From: Sympetrum striolatum
Taxonomy: Eukaryota > Arthropoda > Insecta > Odonata > Libellulidae
Reading direction: 5' to 3'
Assembly: GCA_947579665.1 (NCBI GenBank)
Contig: OX388349.1
Coordinates: forward strand, 18,198,459 to 18,262,458
Length of the DNA stretch: 64,000 nt
The position numbers and the translations under genes were made by a program. Shown here in pieces: positions 1 to 11,904 of the stretch. The first letter of the stretch is position 1; every line of letters starts with the position of its first letter. The notes beneath the pieces are model-generated. The model was not told the origin of the DNA and searched no databases. It saw only the letters and a list, made by a program, of their open reading frames with translations.

Positions 1-660
1 AATGATAGGAAGTTCTTGCTAAGCTAGAAGATGTATATTAAGACTCGGTTTAAGAAAAAAAATATATAAGGCTATGCTGTTCCTGGGTTCGATTCCAGAG
101 CACATTACAATTTCTCACATAAGGAATATATGTGAAAAGTAGGACGTCGTTTGAGGCAGTTGCAGCAAATATTTCGGCTCGAATTTTCACACTTAATTAG
201 AGATGCTAATCTTCTATTGAACTGCATAGGAAGTATTGCCAGGAATATCTGGGTTCGATGCCGGGCGGTAAATATATCTCCCATATAAAACGCATTGGGG
301 TAGTATTCCATTATTTTTTTCATGCACTTACGAAATGATAGGTAGTTCTTGCTTAGATGGAAGTTGTATATTAAGACTTGGTTTAAGAAAAAATTAGATA
401 AGACCACGCTGTGCATGGGTTCGATGCCAGAGTACATCAATGCAGATAAAGAATATAAGGGAATACATTAATGCACATTATACAGAATACATTAATGCAC
501 ATAAAGAATATAAGGGAAAAGTAGGACGTCGTTTGAAGCAGTTGCAGCAAATATTTTTGCTTGAGTTTTCATACATAGTTAGAGTTGGTGATCTTCTGTT
601 GTTTAGTATTGGGGTTAAAGTCAGCTTCATAATACACTTTCTGCAAAGAATTTTTTTCGT
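1..660 (+). repeat. Two copies of a T-arm-bearing dispersed repeat
   Basis: Two related copies of about 270-300 bp lie at about 1-300 and 333-600. Each starts with a segment reading like AATGATAGGxAGTTCTTGCT, contains a tRNA T-arm-like box B (GGGTTCGATTCC near 90, GGGTTCGATGCC near 250 and 420), and shares a segment like AAAAGTAGGACGTCGTTT. A third copy lies at 49636-50063. The same family, in reverse orientation, builds the 1.1-kb units at 52.8-56.1 kb. Short open frames here (for example 440-673) resemble no known protein and I treat them as chance. The copies lead directly into a Helitron-type 3' end at 1043, so they may be internal Helitron sequence. Confidence 0.7.
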
Positions 661-1043
661 TGGTTTTGAGTGATATATAGAATCATTTTCTGTTATTTGT
701 TTTTAATCATAGTTTCCGAGATCCATTTTTCCTTTTCAGAAAATGTCTCCTAAAAGGTGGTGCTGCTTATCCTAATGTGATCATAGAATATATTTTATAA
801 TCTTTAAATCATTTTGTCTTCATCGAAGAAAGTATTCATTTAAAGGATATGGGATTAAATCTTTAGGTGATTTTGTAGACTTAATTATAATTTTATTTAC
901 TTTGTTCATTGGTTTGGAAAAATTTATCGCCTGGAATTTGCTATCTACCAAAAATTATGAGGCAAGTTTTACGATCAAGACTGTACCAAGAGTAATTATC
1001 AATTTGGATTTCCCCGTTGAAAATCAACGGGCACTTCTGCTAG
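661..1043 (+). mobile_element. Helitron-like 3' end (hairpin + CTAG)
   Basis: The block ends with a stem CCCCGTTGA / TCAACGGG (1012-1031) around an AAA loop, then an 8-base spacer, then CTAG at 1040-1043 and a T. A hairpin shortly upstream of CTRR with insertion before T is the standard 3' terminus of Helitrons. About 360 bp upstream of the terminus match the block ending at 3031 (shared segments such as TGCTTATCCTAATGTGATC and TTGTAGACTTAATT). No Rep or helicase frame is present, so this is a non-autonomous or truncated copy. Its 5' end is not identified and may lie beyond the window. Confidence 0.7.
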
Positions 1044-1492
1044 TCTTCTATTATATAAAATAGAGTGTGGGTGTGTATGTATGTTCGCTAAAAACTCGAG
1101 AACCGAGAGTCGCAAAACTTTACAATTTTCTACATTATTAAAAGTCGACCCCGCGCAGAGTATAGGCTACTTTTTATTTCCCTAAGGTCCACGGTTCGAA
1201 CCCAGACGGGTGAAAACGTTTCCATAAGAAATACACGTAAAGTTCCTCTTTTCGTTGTAAGGTTTATTTCTTTTGCAAAACTAAATTAGAAAAAACAGTT
1301 GTAGGAAGTCGAAACTAGCATCAAAAGAAGGCAAATAGAATAAAGATTCTTATTCTGGTCGAGAAATATCGTTTACGATTCGAAATTGCGAGGATTTTGA
1401 TAAAATATACGAAACTTTTATCTAGATTTCCATGTAGTGTACAACGAAGGCGATTTATATACGTTTAAATTCTCCCTTGTTGCAAGGAGTCT

Positions 1493-1555
1493 TGATGCGG
1501 TAGCATTTCGGACTGGTAATGATTAGGATCCCCGTTCGAATCCCTATCAGTCCAA
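1493..1555 (+). other. tRNA-like sequence, partial
   Basis: A T-arm CCCGTTCGAATCCC is followed by TATCAGTCC, which can pair with GGACTG about 30 bases upstream. This resembles a shortened tRNA fold rather than a complete cloverleaf. I see no convincing anticodon arm. It lies inside a Helitron-like block, and I read it as tRNA-derived repeat sequence, not a working tRNA. Confidence 0.35.
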
Positions 1556-2086
1556 ATCGTTCTTTCCTTTTTATTTTCACAAATTTCGTTTTATATTCTT
1601 TTTATTTTGTAATTAATTTAATATTATACTGATAATCGTGCAAATATCATCATACATCGTAAGAATGTGCATGATCGGATATATTGTGTATGGGAGAATA
1701 ATGAAGTCACGAAGAATAGAAATTATATTTGTACTTATATTAATTCATAATCCGATTTTTTAATTATTTGCAAGCACCCAAATGATAATTATCATAAAAG
1801 CATTCGAAGCAAAAGATATTTCGGTAATTTGAGCAACAAATAAATGATGGCTGTTGACATATACAAGGAGTTTTGAGCAGTTCTATTGAAAAGCAAACTT
1901 AGTTAACATTCCTAAAAATTTTTTGGTTGTCTGTTAATTTTGAGGTGAACCAGGCATATTGTAGCATATCAGTAAAAATGGGAGATGATATTGACTGTGA
2001 ACTATGGATTGAATTTCGATGCAATCTTCTCGGGAAGTAATTTCAAGTAAATGACACCTGTGGTTTAGCCTGTGAATTGGTATCCT

Positions 2087-2205
2087 ATCTATCTATATGA
2101 ATGAATTCGGAGAAGGAATTTTGTATAATAGATACATGAATGAATCCGGAGAAGCGTCTAAATATAATAGATATGAATAAATCCGGAGAAGGAATTATAT
2201 ATGAT
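2087..2205 (+). repeat. 36-bp tandem repeat, about 3 copies
   Basis: The unit reads like GAATGAATCCGGAGAAG followed by TCTATATATAATAGATA and is repeated with small changes. The same unit occurs at 54950-54995 and 56075-56186 and, inverted, near 56990. It lies beside the shared segment GTTTAGCCTGTGAATT in each place, so it probably belongs to the ends of one repeat family. Confidence 0.7.
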
Positions 2206-2214
2206 GGATACCCC

Positions 2215-2565
2215 TTTTCTTTTGTTTCGCATGCATCACTGTTGCATTTTTAATCCAAGGCGGGGTTACTCTAAGAAAGTCTTGGTTATTTTCATACATA
2301 TATACACACATTCACACGGTCTCATTCACTTATAGACTGACACTTTGAAGCATTTTTTTATTAGGGTTTTTTTTTGGGTCAGGTGGTCTCACTTGGTACT
2401 TTGCAGCACAGAGTGAACCCACTTCTTTTGCTACGTATGCTTCGCTGCCGGAATTTTAAACTGAGGCATGGTTATTACATGAAAATAATGGTCATTTACA
2501 TGCATACCTACACACATTCACACGATTTCATTTACTTATAGTGGACAGTTTGAAGTAGTTGGTAA
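2215..2565 (+). repeat. Diverged direct duplication, about 200-bp spacing
   Basis: Segments at about 2215-2355 and 2420-2560 share ACACATTCACACG, TCATTxACTTATAG and TTTGAAG in the same order. The copies have drifted. There is no coding signal. Confidence 0.5.
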
Positions 2566-3031
2566 TTAGTATTTGGTTTATCGTTTGGAGCTTTTGTATT
2601 AGTGTTTGTATTCAATAATAATTCTCCTGTTGAGATTCAACGGGTATATAATATATAATTTATTTCTTTCTATTTCGAGTGATATATAATTTATTTCTGA
2701 AATTTATGTTAAATGTTTGATTCAGTTGTCCCCTTGTACCTGCATGAAAACGTTACATTAAACGTGGTACTGCTTATCCTAATGTGATCTTAGAGTATAC
2801 TTATAAATTCTCAGTTGAAGAAATTTTTCATTAAAGTATATGAGATTGAATATTGAGTTGGAGCGGCTTTGTAGACTTAATTGTAACTTACATTTCTTGA
2901 TATATTGGTTTGGAAAGTCTGGTATTTGCTATTTACCAACAATTATGAAGCATTTGTTACGATCACGGTTATTACACTGGTATTTATGAAATTAAATATC
3001 CCCGTTGAGAATCAACGGGTACTTCTGCTAG

Positions 3032-5900
3032 TACTTGAATATAGCAAGGTGGCTTAGGATGCATGCTCTGTATTTGCCATGTAACGCGTTGTTTTTTACA
3101 TACCAGCATACCGGTGAGTTCCTGCTACCATATTCAGAAGGATGGAATATATTCATTTGTCATTTGGTACAGGATATAACAGAGTAAAAATTTTAGTTCA
3201 CATAACTAGTGTTTAAATCTGCTACTACAAGCTTAAAGGTGGCTTGTAGTGTTATAATGTTGATGTAGATGAAAGTCAAGATTCAGATGAAAGGGTAAAA
3301 TGTTAATTTGCAATATGAATTACTTCCAAATGATGAGGTTCACTGAAATTTATTGCCAAAAGGAGTGTTTGAAATATAAATAATTGGATGGAAATTAAAA
3401 GATAATCAAGATTCTCTCCCATAACTCTGATTGTTGATTGTGCTATCGACCCTAAGAAAATCCCTCTAATTCTATTCATTTCTTTAACTGTGCCTTATTC
3501 TCTATCTGTTCTTCAGGCAAAGTGCATGAGCATATCCAACAATCACACACTCATATTCTATATAGATATTTTTCTGAGCTTGTTTGGTACAAACCCAGTC
3601 AAATTATTGAATAATAATGCACATTCTTGATCTCAGAGGACACAAAAAGGATGAAACAAATCAGGCAAATTGTGTGGACTCCAATGGAAGACATTGACGT
3701 AATCATATAATTTTGCTTTTTAGGTACAGATGAAAAGGATTATTAGAAAGTGACAACATTCTCCTATATATGAAATATAATCCTCCTCTGAAATTTATGG
3801 ATCAGGGATATGGGATGTAGCATAAGCCAATATCACTATTATTATGCATTATATTATGCTAGTGAAGAACCTAAAGAAAGCAAGGGATATATTTCCTCCA
3901 AGCTGTTAATCACCAAGTCCAATTATCATAGCATATTCTCAAATATTAAATGTCAATTCTATAGATAAATATTCAAGTATATTGATCTGAGATTCAACCC
4001 ATTCACTATAGAAAGTGAGATATCTTTGTTTATACATAGTACAATAAAGCAGATTTCTAAGTTAATAAATGTTCTGACGTTATAACTAAGGGAAAACACA
4101 TTTTTTTGTAACAAAGTACCCAGAAATCAATATTTGGACTGCCCCCAAGAAAGAATCTAAAGAATCTTCTGGTAGTGTTGGATAGAGGCTAAACACAGTT
4201 TATGGCCTCTTAAGTAGCCATCCGCCACTAGCATGAATGCGTCTTGGTCACTTCAGAGGCCATCCACACTGACTGAATGAGTTAAAATTTAAAAAATGAA
4301 TTTTAGATGAATATCACTATAAATCCAAAAATATTTTTTATCTGATGTAGAGGATATAATGAGTTCATCTTTTCAATTACACCAACCTGAGCTAAGGAAA
4401 TAAGCTAATAGGACAAGCTGATTTCAAATTTATCCATCTCTACAGATGGCAAACAACAGAAAATAGAAGCAAAATTAAACAAATAATAATAAAAGCAAAA
4501 TTAAACTATAAAAGCACAGGAAAACAACCTTTAGAAAATAAAAGCAATATGTGTCCAATTTGGAATTAACGCAATCATGCGATTAAAGGCATTTTAAATT
4601 TATTCACAAGATCCCTCAGAAAATTAAAATATGAGAAACATGGTTTCCTTGCTTGTCAATGGAAACCACTTGTAACATAGCAGATATAGTGAAGAGCACA
4701 TACTCCAAAGTTGCCATAAGATTTTAAAATAATCTTTTGGGAAAAGCAATCTTAAATATTTACTTTACATTGGTGTTATTTTAATACTTGTACTATTTTT
4801 CAATAACCTATTCTAAGTAATTACTTTATTTATACAATAGATTCACAAAGTTATGCTACTGTTTATGAGTGGTTTCAAAAAACAATGGTTATCAAGAACT
4901 AGATATGAATTGACAAAATCTAAAAAGAAGAAATATTAAAAGGATAAGTTTTTAGTACACTATTATGCATATGAGGTACAATTTACATGAATGTTGATGC
5001 TGATATTTAAGAAAAGAGTCACTTCAAAGTTTGAGTGTCTGTGGCAAGAGATAGGGAAATCAGTAGAAAAGGGCATGTTGTACAAGAGATAAGAATGAGT
5101 GTTAAAGCATATATGAAGAGAAGTAAGAAGTTCGTGGAGTAGAGATTGTTGTGCAAAGGATTATTTAAATGTAACTATGTCGAAAATAGGTGTTTTTTTA
5201 GATGGCAAGGATAGTACATGATATTTAAATACAAAAACAAATTCAGGAGAATCTAGAAACTAATTACATATATAACCATGAGAAACCTAAATATACGACT
5301 AGAATTGTTCGAAAAGTAGCCATAGTGGATGCCTCCAAATCCTGCTTGGTATGTGGTTCAGAAACCAAGAGATTCCAGAAAGAAATTCTCTTCTCTCAAA
5401 GAGCACACAAAAGGCCCTTTGTGACAGAACCTGTTAGGAACTAGCAATGCTATTGCCTTTAAGTATAGAGTTCTCATGATAAAGCAATTAAACGGATAAT
5501 ATACTAAATCTGGTCAAAGAATACGTTTGTAATAACATGTTAAATCAATTATTACTTGAAGTTTATTTTTATTTTCACAGAAATGAAAACAAACTCTAGA
5601 ATGCTATACCATAACAAATTAATTTACATCAACTACATTCTGTAAATATATGCCTCTCCACAACATTTATGTATAGTTCTGCCGACATATGACCAACGAG
5701 GGAACCTAGTGTAAGGCTTTTTTCCAGCAGATAAAATTATGAATATAATTCTTTATATAATTTCCTTTACTGAGACAGAAGGAACAAGATATGTAAGGCC
5801 TTACTAAAGCTGAGTGGAATACTCTAGAATTTTAACAGGAACCTTTCTTTGAACATTAACTTTCTCTTTCGTAAACAGAAGAAAGGTCGGTAAATATCTG
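3032..5900. other. Gene-free, unrecognised sequence
   Basis: AT-rich sequence without a long frame, splice-flanked coding block, tandem repeat or terminal inverted repeat that I can recognise on either strand. Confidence 0.6.
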
Positions 5901-5904
5901 TTGT

Positions 5905-6275
5905 ACCTGGTTTTCGTAAAAGATTTTTTTCTCCCACTACAAAATCTCTGATTTCGATAAAATTTACACAGTTGAAGGAGGCATTCTTATCTCATTCATT
6001 AAAGCGATATACTTGCTTTGGTAAAGAATGAAGAATGTGGCAATGGCAGTGTTTTATGTGCGACAACTACCGAAATCTATGACCGCCATATTGAATTTTT
6101 CAGTAGTTACAGCTTCCTGTCACCAAATGCCGCAGCGATCGAGGAGTGTCATATCTTCGCAATGTCAAAGTACATTATAGTGGAAATAGCGTAATCCGTA
6201 TAGCGTTTCCCGATTCCCTACAATCTTACGGATCCATGGAGTGAAACAGGGATGCTAGGGTGGGATGTTCGGAGA
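5905..6275 (+). repeat. Diverged dispersed repeat, copy 1
   Basis: This block resembles 7885-8215: both run from TTTCCCACTA/CTCCCACTAC through GATTTCGATxAAATTT, then AGCGATCGAGGAGTGTCATATC or its variant, to an AAACAGGGxTG..GGTGGGA segment. The match is patchy, so the copies are old. It is non-coding and its class is unknown. Confidence 0.5.
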
Positions 6276-6592
6276 GAAAGGCCATTTTAATGTTATTTTT
6301 CTCTAAGAATAGGCCATTTTCATGTAATTTTACTGTAAGAAAAGGCCAATTTTCTTCAATTTAACTAAGGAAATCCTTACCACCCAACTCGACACATCGG
6401 TACTCTGCATATTTCACGATTAGTAGCGGAGATTGGGTGGAGGAGCTGCGTAGTAATCGTTCATATTATACAATATCTAAATTCAATCATTCCATCATTC
6501 CACCATTCAGTCATTCCCTACTCAACCCATCGGCACCGCGCGTACATGAGTAATGGGCGTAATTACACTGAACAAAAACGGAGTGGGATAAC

Positions 6593-7070
6593 CAGGGACG
6601 GATCCAGGGGGGGTGGTCCTGGGGGTCCGGACCCCCCCCCGAAATATCATACTCCCTCAAATCTCAATACCCGTACACGGTCCTTCAACCGTAGGAAACC
6701 GTCTCCGGATGTCCGTAGACTATTTGTAGATACTGTATATACTATCAATATATACAGTCAATAAGTCATTTCGATATTTTATAATATTATATTGTGTGTT
6801 GTTAACATCTAATAAAAAATATTCTGATAAATTATGATCACAATCGACAGTTACTTTTATTAAACTTTTTATTCTTGTCCCTATTTTTCGAAAATGAAAC
6901 CTTAAATAACGCAAATAAACACACAATTTAATCAGCAATCACTAGCGAAAAAATTCGAGTTTGTCTATCACAATTCTAACGTCACGTTTTGTGAAAGCTG
7001 AAATATCTATTATTAATAAATTTTTCGATCGGACCCCCCCCCCCAAAAAATTTTTCTAGATCCGTCCCTG
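6593..7070. mobile_element. hAT-type MITE, 478 bp
   Basis: The ends are inverted repeats: CAGGGACGGATC at the left and GATCCGTCCCTG at the right. They are flanked by identical 8-bp direct repeats GGGATAAC (6585-6592 and 7071-7078). Eight-base target duplications and CAGGG ends are typical of hAT elements. Both ends continue inward into long runs of G or C, giving a GC spike in AT-rich DNA. There is no transposase frame, so it is non-autonomous. The matching duplications make the boundaries secure. Confidence 0.88.
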
Positions 7071-7524
7071 GGGATAACCATAGAGTAAAGTATCCTTACT
7101 CTATGGGGATAACATGCAACACATGCAATATGTAAGCACAGAAACAGTACGTAAGAAGAAAAATTCGTGTAGCCGCTGCCCTACTACCCTAGCGGCAGTT
7201 CACGGAAGCTCGTGACATAATAGTGTTTTATCATTATAAAATGCGCAATCTTTTCTCTATCTATAAAAGCAATAATTATAATTCTAGTGTCACACATAAA
7301 GGAGATACGATTTTTTTCCGTAAACAAGGTACAACAGATATTTACCATTTCGATTATTTATGTCTCTCGTAATATGGACTTTCACATCATACAGAAATCA
7401 TTCCTTATTAACTAAACGAAAGGATTAAAGTGTGCAAAAATGTATGGCCGTTTGAGAAACCTGACGAAGAATCTGATAGTGAGAACTTTGGGAGGATAAT
7501 GAACAAAATCTCAGTCATGATATA

Positions 7525-7599
7525 GGCTCCCGGATAGTCATGTTGACAGCGCGTTTGCCTTGGTGTAAGCGGTCCCGGGTTCGAATCCCGGTGGGAGCC
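7525..7599 (+). tRNA. tRNA-like sequence or tRNA pseudogene
   Basis: A 7-bp acceptor-like stem (GGCTCCC with GGGAGCC) closes a perfect T-arm (CCGGG, loop TTCGAAT, CCCGG) and a short possible D-stem (GTCA with TGAC). The intended anticodon stem around 7551-7570 does not pair well, so I cannot assign an anticodon. Box B is an exact consensus match. Best read as a tRNA pseudogene or the head of a tRNA-derived SINE; a folding program would decide. Confidence 0.45.
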
Positions 7600-7884
7600 T
7601 ATGAGTGAAATGACCTAAGCTGTCGAAGCACTATAAGCAATACTGCTGCTCCTCAGTCATGATAATTGATGTAATTCAAATACTTAATTCTTACTTTGCA
7701 TTTGAGTTAAATATAAATGCTAAATTAGGTGTATCAAGCTCATCAATGCCTTCAAGAAGATGAATAATGCTGCCGATGCTGATCGATTTGAAATTTAAGA
7801 ACATTTTTTAAAAGTTGAGTACGCAATGGAAATTATACGTAACCTCTAATGCCTCTAGTTCACTGTCAACGAATAGAAGGGTAA

Positions 7885-8215
7885 ATTTCTAGTTTCGGGT
7901 CTTCCGCCATTTTTTCCCACTAGAAATAGCCCGATTTCGATGAAATTTTCAGGGAAGATACCTCAAAAATTTGGCAATTTTGATGTTTTTTAAGCGAGTG
8001 AAAACCTGTTATAGTAACAGAGAAATTGCGATCAGAGTGACTGAAGTACAGGAATGTCGTTCGGAGACCATGTTTGAGCTGTTAGTTATGGCGTTTTGAC
8101 GGTAGATGTAGCGGAGATCGATGAGTTTCACATCTCGGAAGTGACTGAGAAATCCCTAATTCCGACTTGCTTACGGCGCATTGAGTAAACAGGGGTGTTG
8201 GGTGGGAAGGTACTG
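7885..8215 (+). repeat. Diverged dispersed repeat, copy 2
   Basis: The partner of the repeat at 5905-6275, in the same orientation and about 2 kb away. It is non-coding and carries no terminal structure I can define. Confidence 0.5.
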
Positions 8216-9030
8216 ACGTCCAAAATTGGCGAAAAAATTACAAAATAGCAAGAAAAAACATCAAATATCATATATAAACAACCAAATGTAGGAAAGATAT
8301 TGTAATGTAATCACAAAAATATTGTGTATTTACATAAGCAAGGATATGATAAAAGCGTGTAAATAACGGACATTAAAAGAAAAGTTCCAGAATGCAAAAG
8401 AAACGTTATTTAAGCAAAAAATGTCGCGAACGTAAGATTATAATGATAAGAAAACGGAAATACTAAGAAAACCTCGGTAACGTACGCGAAGAAATGCAAG
8501 CAAGTGATCCTTACTCGTGGATGTCATTATTATTCTGAACAGCAAGCAACATTAAGGAGAAAAAATTACCATGTATAACTTTGGAGAGGAACGTAAAAAA
8601 AGAAAAATTTGTAGATAATAAATCGAAAGAACGTAACAGGTAGGCAAAAATAAGGCACAGGAATAAAGAATAATCGTTGTTTAGCATAGAGATACTTATT
8701 GATTTCATTGCAAGCTCTGAAAAGAACTTTATTTTAGTTGGATGATGAAGTAAACAGAATGATACGAAAGGGGAAGGGTCAATGGATGGGGAAGGTGTAT
8801 AGGAGAGGAATGGTGGTTTGGGAGGATATACCTTAGAAACGGCAACGAAAAAATGGTGCAAACGAAGTGCCCGCTCCGGGTGCAGCCGCTTCCATAAGTA
8901 TGAGCAGAAATATCCATCAAGATGTCCCTCTGGGCGGCCAAATCAAGGAACGGAGTACTTGATGTCCCTCCATTCCCTTACGATATTTTGCTTGTGGGCC
9001 GCCGTAAAAGGATCCATAAAGTCGACTTCT

Positions 9031-9080
9031 ACGACGCACAGTGGGCTGAAATCGAAAAAAGCTGGCCAAAGATACGAAAA
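9031..9080 (+). mobile_element. Solo end of the CAGTGG-type MITE
   Basis: The stretch starting ACGACGCACAGTGG and continuing into GAAATCGAAAAAAGCTGGCC matches the left terminus of the element at 38213-38692. I find no matching right end nearby, so this is probably a truncated copy. Confidence 0.5.
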
Positions 9081-9919
9081 TGCTTTTCTTGAGTGCGGAC
9101 TACGAAACTTGCTTTATTTAGAATAAATCCTGCATACAACTATGGAGGTCATTTACGTTGGATCCTTCACTTTAAAATTTTACAGGGGGTCAAAGTTGAC
9201 CAATGTTTTCGAAAATTTCCAGTTTCCGATTTTTCGCGAAATTCTTCAACTTCAAATCTATTGTGAACCCAAACAAGGAAAGTCATCGGGTAAAATATGA
9301 TGCCATATCATAAATATGCTCTTTGTCCTTCATAAGACTTGGTTTCAATGAGCTCTGTTGAATATTTATATACTCTACACTACAAAATGGCGGACCCTTA
9401 TTTTGGAACAAATGTTTACCTAAAGCGAGGAAAATAGTAGATTGAGACACTGTGTGCCACGTTATTACTTAAACCACGATAAGCTATGAAGCTTAATGGG
9501 AATCTGAAATAAAATCTTGCCCCAATTTGCCCCAATAATATATAAATCGAATTTTCGACAACGCTGCAAGGGCCAAATACGTGCGGCGGAGCACCGTCCT
9601 CCGTTACGCTCTCGTGTTTTGAGAGGAACAACGAAGCAATTCGATTCTGATTCGTTTTTTGTAGATTTTAAGCATTATTATACTTCTTTCATATCTTAGA
9701 TATCAATATTTATTAGAAAGTCACCATTTCTTGTGATAATTGAAAAATATGAAATTGGCTATGCTATAGCATGGAAGCACGTCAGCGATATTAATATCAT
9801 ATATTAGTTTACTTTCGTTCAATAATGCTAAATTTCTACTAAATGTAGCAGTCAAAGTTTTAAGTGATTTTCTTATGAAGTATAAGGTGTTTTTAAACAT
9901 TACATTCTCTATTAAATGC

Positions 9920-10290
9920 ATTCCTCGTCTGAAGGATCTTCATCCCCGTAAGCCAATTCCTCCTCATTGTTCATGACTAGGAGCATGTATTAATCTCTTT
10001 CCTCATATGCCTCGATACTTCCGTTGCTCTAACTGGTGCCGATATTGAAATCAGCGGATCAGAAGTTCTAACTTAGAAGTAATCTTCGGAACAAATCTTC
10101 GCTCGTGGCCACTCTGGAGTGTTTCCTTGTGTATCCCTCCCGGTATTTCCTTGCGTCTTTATTTCGGGCCTCCATTGCCTCTTCTGTCAGTTGCCTTAAC
10201 GGAAGGATTGCCTCTTTTGCTACTTCAGCCCCGTATATAAGATCGTTATGTACAGTGGGGGAAACAATTATCGCAACACCAGTTGGCGTG
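9920..10290 (-). pseudogene. Broken repeat-protein fragment (arthropod transposon-associated family)
   Basis: The C-terminal half of a minus-strand frame (10499-10068) carries a segment around LTEEAMEARNKDARKYREG followed by RVATSEDLFRRLLLS. I recognise this as the conserved part of an uncharacterised protein family that is common as repeats in arthropod and cnidarian genomes. After the stop at 10068 the expected continuation (SDPLIS...) reappears in a shifted frame, then an acidic tail (about 9960-9925). The fragment is therefore frameshifted and dead. The upstream half of the frame shows no family resemblance and may be chance. The function of the family is unknown to me. Confidence 0.6.
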
Positions 10291-11904
10291 AGAGCGCGGA
10301 TTACGTGGAAACTAACTGAAATCACTCTAACTCCGACAATTCGGCAACTCTGTATAGAGGCAGTAAAACCGGCAATATTCAAAATCCTTACGAATGGGAA
10401 ATAGACTTTTAGTATCGTATATATATGCAGACATTTAAGACTCACCTTCGCGAGATTTCCAAGTAGTGCCTTAGCCTCAATGTCTTCATTTTTTGCCATT
10501 TATTATTTAAAGTTAGCCGTGATAAAAACGTTGTGTGGAATGTTAATATAATACACTGGGAGATAGTTACAAACAAGATTGTTTGATAGCGGAATATCAG
10601 ACGTTAAAATGAACATTTTGAGGTATTATTTCGCTAATTAAAGGTCTAAATGGTAGAATTGTGATGGAATAGAATTCTTGCAAAGAGAATTCAACACTTA
10701 AAAATTCGAATTCAGAAACCACTAAGATGTGTCCTATTCTTAACTTTCTATTTTCACTCGAGCAGTGTAGTTTTCCACTGCATAAGGTATTAAAAATATC
10801 CTTTCGATAAATCCAATCTTATCCGTGAGTTAAAGGAGTTAATTTTTCCAAGAGCTTTTTAGCAATTAACGTTTAGACAGGAATTGTCATCACTATTATT
10901 AGCTTTTAAATAGTGGAATCAGTAATCAACAATTTTCAGCTCTATCAGGCTATATGTAATAGGGAGTAATATTTGTGTAATAACAAATGGTGTTTCTCAT
11001 GAGACATCAATGCACTTTAACCATACTGACTGAAAAATATATTATAAATTGCAACGGTATCACATATATATAGATGTTTCATTTATTCATCGCACAACTC
11101 ATACGAATCTCATCTACAGTGAGTGTATTACTCTACAACAGATAATTTCAATCTAATATGTCCAGAGCTGTAATGTAATTGATTAATGAGCTTGAATGCA
11201 ATCGCAAACAGGATCCATAATATTCTAGCAGTTGGAATCTGAATTGCAAATTAAAACCGATAATTCGATTGTCCTTTTACAAGCATTAGATATACCGTTC
11301 TCGCCTCATGGAGTAAGCTTATCAACGCTCTTACTCTGAATTACATGCGAGCTACGGGTTTAACGCTGTGAAACGGAGCGACCTTCAGAAAATATTTTCT
11401 GAAGTATGATTTTACTTCAGTAAAGTTTCCAAGAGGCGGGTATTCACTTCTCTACTTTCTCCGTAGCGATGAATAAAATTTTCCACTTCCAATTTGATCA
11501 TCTTGATTTCTGTATGTAAAAATACTTCCCAAGGCTACTTAGATCCATATATTAGGCGCCATACTCAGCTATCATTCGCTGATTTTACTAAACTTTCTGT
11601 GCGCTTTACGGACTCTTCCAAAACATTCCCGCCCCCCTCTCCCCCCATGAATACCGTAGTTTTAATGTTGTTTACTACGTAGTTTTGCGGTTTAGATGCG
11701 AATATATTAGAGAATAGAGCGAATATATGCAGACAAAGTTATTCTTTTATTCAGCAGTAGAAATAGTTATTAACGCCCACTTAAATAGGCAAAAGGGTAT
11801 GCATGAGCTTAGCCCAAAAAAATAGAAAAATTGCAATGGTGAAAAAGAAAAATTCACTTAAAAAAGATAAAGGTTATTCGAAAAAGGAAACCATGTTTTA
11901 ATGA

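Larger units (their letters stand above)
1047..3031 (+). mobile_element. Non-autonomous Helitron-like element
   Basis: The block starts with TCTATTATATAAAATAGAG directly after the previous Helitron-like 3' end. It finishes with the stem CCCGTTGA / TCAACGGG (3001-3019) and CTAG at 3028-3031, followed by T. A second copy of the 5' part, about 380 bp, lies at 56483-56860. Inside are two box-B-like T-arm sequences (near 1192 and 1531), copies of a 36-bp repeat (about 2087-2205) and a roughly 200-bp duplication. There is no long reading frame. The 5' boundary is good to a few bases only, and the preceding base is not the expected A. The 1985-bp span may contain nested insertions. Confidence 0.6.

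Noticed and set aside
105..673. Short frames (111 and 77 codons) at the left edge as genes
   Set aside because: They lie inside dispersed repeats, are copied with stops in other copies (49740-50054 is the same frame in a repeat), and resemble no protein.
6546..6764. Glycine/proline-rich 72-codon frame
   Set aside because: The composition comes from the G/C tracts of the hAT MITE; the frame crosses the element boundary.
8511..9126. Overlapping frames of 70-116 codons on both strands
   Set aside because: They overlap each other in several frames, have no recognisable motif, no splice context and no conservation with another copy.
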